The position numbers were made by a program, and so were the translations under genes. A stretch of 64,000 bases of DNA, taken from positions 1,926,001 through 1,990,000 of the forward strand of contig CM018046.1 in NCBI GenBank assembly GCA_008638375.1, read 5' to 3'. The notes under the pieces were generated by a model, which saw only the letters and a program-made list of their open reading frames with translations, searched no databases and was not told where the DNA came from. Shown here one piece after another: positions 61,753-64,000 of the stretch (its first letter is position 1; each line of letters begins with the position of its first letter). This DNA comes from Nyssa sinensis. Taxonomy: Eukaryota; Streptophyta; Magnoliopsida; Cornales; Nyssaceae.

Positions 61753-62457
61753 ATGGGAAGGAAAATTCCTATTGGCGAGAATCCGTCATTAATCCATCCC
61801 ATGCTATCATTATGGCTATTCGTTGCAGGTATCACTGCTACGGTCGCCATCATTTCATCTTTATGTGGCAGTTTATCACGGAAAAAATCATCTTCTCCAT
61901 CAACTTCACAACATATAACAACAGAAAATCCTAATTTAGTTATTTCACCACCAAATGAGGCAAAAACCACCACAGATACAACAATGGAACCACCAACCGC
62001 GGCAATTGTAGGGTTAGAGGATACAACAGATCATCATAGGACATCCCCACAAAATGAAGAAGAAGAAGAACAAGCGCCACTCCCACCACCACCAGGGGTG
62101 CTGAGAGGGGCTGCTTCTTACCATTATCGGTCAAATTCAACAGCATCAGTAGGCCAGAAACTGTCGTTAAGTATGAGCATGAAGGTGGCAGGAGGTGGCG
62201 GGAGGGCAGCGTTGAGACAACTGTCCCGGAGGGAGGAAAGACATGACAAAAAGAGGGAGAAAAAATTAGACCATGAAGACTCCATTTGGAAGAAGAGAAT
62301 TATTCTAGGGGAAAAATGTAGAGTCCCTGATGAGGATGAGGCCATTCTTTATGATGAAAAGGGAAATAGAATCTCAACATTCCATCCAAGGACCCCTAGT
62401 TCTTTACCAATGTCCAGGCAAACATCATTTATTGATCCAGATGCAATTCCTAATTAG
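61753..62457 (+). CDS. Conserved plant single-pass membrane protein of unknown function (234 aa)
   Basis: Intact single-exon frame. A short N-terminal tail (MGRKIPIGENPSLIHP) precedes one hydrophobic helix at about residues 17-40 (SLWLFVAGITATVAIISSL) followed by SRKK, which suggests the long C-terminal part faces the cytosol. Then come a Ser/Thr-rich low-complexity stretch, an acidic run (EEEEEQ), a proline run (PLPPPPGVLRG), a strongly basic segment (RREERHDKKREKK) and a conserved-looking tail: DSIWKKRIILGEKCRVPDED, ILYDEKGNRISTFHPRTP, SRQTSFIDPDA. I recall this tail from uncharacterised plant proteins, but no function is known. The start ATGGG sits in a good context (AGCCATGG) after a GA-rich leader. 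No lesions. Confidence 0.85.
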   Translation: MGRKIPIGENPSLIHPMLSLWLFVAGITATVAIISSLCGSLSRKKSSSPSTSQHITTENPNLVISPPNEAKTTTDTTMEPPTAAIVGLEDTTDHHRTSPQNEEEEEQAPLPPPPGVLRGAASYHYRSNSTASVGQKLSLSMSMKVAGGGGRAALRQLSRREERHDKKREKKLDHEDSIWKKRIILGEKCRVPDEDEAILYDEKGNRISTFHPRTPSSLPMSRQTSFIDPDAIPN

Positions 62458-63145
62458 CTTGGAGGGTCAAGAACAGAGGTGAGGAAAAGCTTTGGGATTT
62501 TGTTCATATATAAGTCCTTTGTATCATCTAGGAGGTTTCATTAATTGTATTTTATCAAGCAGTGGTAATTTTTGATGATGACAACAAAATGATTCATTTT
62601 CCCAGTTGATCAGGCAGTTAGCCCTTAGCTCTCTTGACCATTAAAGGAGGAACATCATTAAAATTGTGTGTTCTTGTGTGTGTTTTTGTGTGTGTGTGAT
62701 AGTGCGATCATGCCCCAAATTATTTCCATAACTATCACCAGGAGAAAATGCATTAAATTGCTTCCATAGCTTTCATTTTTGGTCACATATACAGGGAAAA
62801 ATTAGACCAGTTGACCAACTCAGGATATATTCTAAGCAAACAAATTTGGGACATTTGCCAAAAAACACTGCAGAGACTTTTTATTCACAATGTTTTGTAT
62901 TATATGTTGAGTAATTCCTCAAAATCTTCAATTGTAGTACCCTGGAATTCAAACATACAAGAGTTATGATTTTGGAGAATTACTATTAATTAATGATAAA
63001 ATTTTTATGAGTTTCCAGCATAGATCTAGTACTATTTTCTTTTACTTTTGATTCAAAATCTTGTGTGTGATGATAGTGATGAACAGAAGTTTCAAAGCCT
63101 TGTTCTAAAATTCTCCCAAAGAGGCTAATGTGAAAATAGATTAGA

Positions 63146-63186
<41 letters not shown>

Positions 63187-64000
63187 CTTAAAGGGTAATA
63201 CACTAGAACAACAAACAGATTCTCAGGTAACTGAAATAGAAAATTTCCACCTATATAAAAATATGGAGTTTCTTTCTCTCTTTTTTCCCCTTCAACGTCT
63301 TTCTTTGGTTTGATAAGGAGAAATGAAAGTAGTTAACTTGACTAAGGCTATCAGATTGTGCACTTTGAAATGATCTGCTGAAATGAAGGATAAAAAATTC
63401 AGCTCTAGAGAAGTACTATTAATTGGGAAACCAAACTAAACATGTTTGGTTATTTCAAACAAATTTTAAGGGAAAAGAAAAAGGTTCTGTTCTTAACCCT
63501 CAATTTGTAAAGATAGCCAAAATGTTTTTCAATGTTGACACACTATTTTTAGTATTAACTGCTCCCTAATTCTTTTTAAAAACATCAGTTAAAATGGGGG
63601 TTGAAAATGATATTAGAAGCTCTCTTGTAAAGTCAAGAGAGGGGAGAAAGAAAAATTTTCCATATGGATAGATTGTATGGGTGAATTTTTTTTTTTTTAC
63701 CATTTTAGTGTTTTTTTAAATAAATTTATTACCAAAATAAGGTTATTTTGATATTATTTATCAAAATATAATTGTTTTATGAAAGCAATTTTTAAGTGAC
63801 ACTTTAATTTTCGAAAAACAACTCTTGAACCAACACCTTTTAATTGAAAGCGTTCTTCGAAACACATTTTTGCACATACAAATATTTTTTTCTTTTTAAA
63901 TATTACTTTTAAATGAAAGCGTAGACACGCTTTTTTAAAACAATCCCATTTTGATAAATAAAATCTTACATGCCTTATATTAGAATTTAAAACATTTTTT
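62458..64000. other. 3' UTR of the membrane-protein gene and intergenic DNA
   Basis: The first few hundred bases are T-rich 3' UTR. Beyond lies non-coding DNA with a GT-rich patch at about 62664-62698 and a (GA)n microsatellite at 63149-63182. No further gene recognised. Confidence 0.5.
63149..63182. repeat. (AG)n microsatellite
   Basis: About 17 uninterrupted AG units. Confidence 0.97.

Overview
This is nuclear DNA from a flowering plant, most likely a woody eudicot. It is AT-rich, its introns follow GT-AG, and its conserved genes match plant families: an eIF4A helicase, a LOG8-type cytokinin enzyme, a NIPA9-type magnesium transporter, a DUF3511 protein and MATH-domain proteins. The species cannot be named from the sequence alone. 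I saw no rRNA, tRNA, CRISPR array or organelle genes.

Layout. 1-7.3 kb: AT-rich DNA with a 57-bp tandem duplication, microsatellites, a promoter-like block near 3.25 kb and two copies of an unexplained ~110-130 bp module. 7.37-9.5 kb: a dead MATH-domain gene with an Mutator-type MITE inside an exon. 9.52-16.41 kb: the most unusual structure, a ~6.9 kb nearly perfect palindrome with CACTA ends; each ~3.4 kb arm carries the same decayed transposase exons and the same captured LINE fragment. 16.5-17.7 kb: a decayed LINE 3' end on the minus strand. 21.45-26.1 kb: an intact eIF4A gene with a telo-box leader and a 2.1-kb leader intron that holds another MITE. 29.64-30.00 kb: an intact DUF3511 gene, with a broken copy of its 3' end about 300 bp downstream. 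31.2-32.5 kb: a degenerate, possibly retroelement-derived block. 38.2-48.0 kb: a NIPA9-like gene spread over 10 kb, broken by an 8-bp insertion, missing exons, in-frame stops and a frameshift; its central intron holds a gypsy gag relic and a second copy of the 9-bp-TSD MITE. 51.6-54.1 kb (minus): a LOG8-like gene with all seven exons but one extra base in exon 6. 58.3-59.1 kb: a 128-bp tandem duplication followed by a complete TRIM retrotransposon with a perfect 5-bp target duplication. 61.75-62.46 kb: an intact single-exon gene for a small single-pass membrane protein.

The genes do not form a pathway; this is an ordinary gene-sparse plant segment. What stands out is the transposon archaeology: nested insertions, a giant CACTA foldback that could make a long hairpin RNA, and several conserved housekeeping-type genes present as broken copies beside intact ones. 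Only eIF4A, DUF3511 and the membrane-protein gene look fully intact. LOG8 is one base away from intact, so that lesion may be either real or an assembly error.
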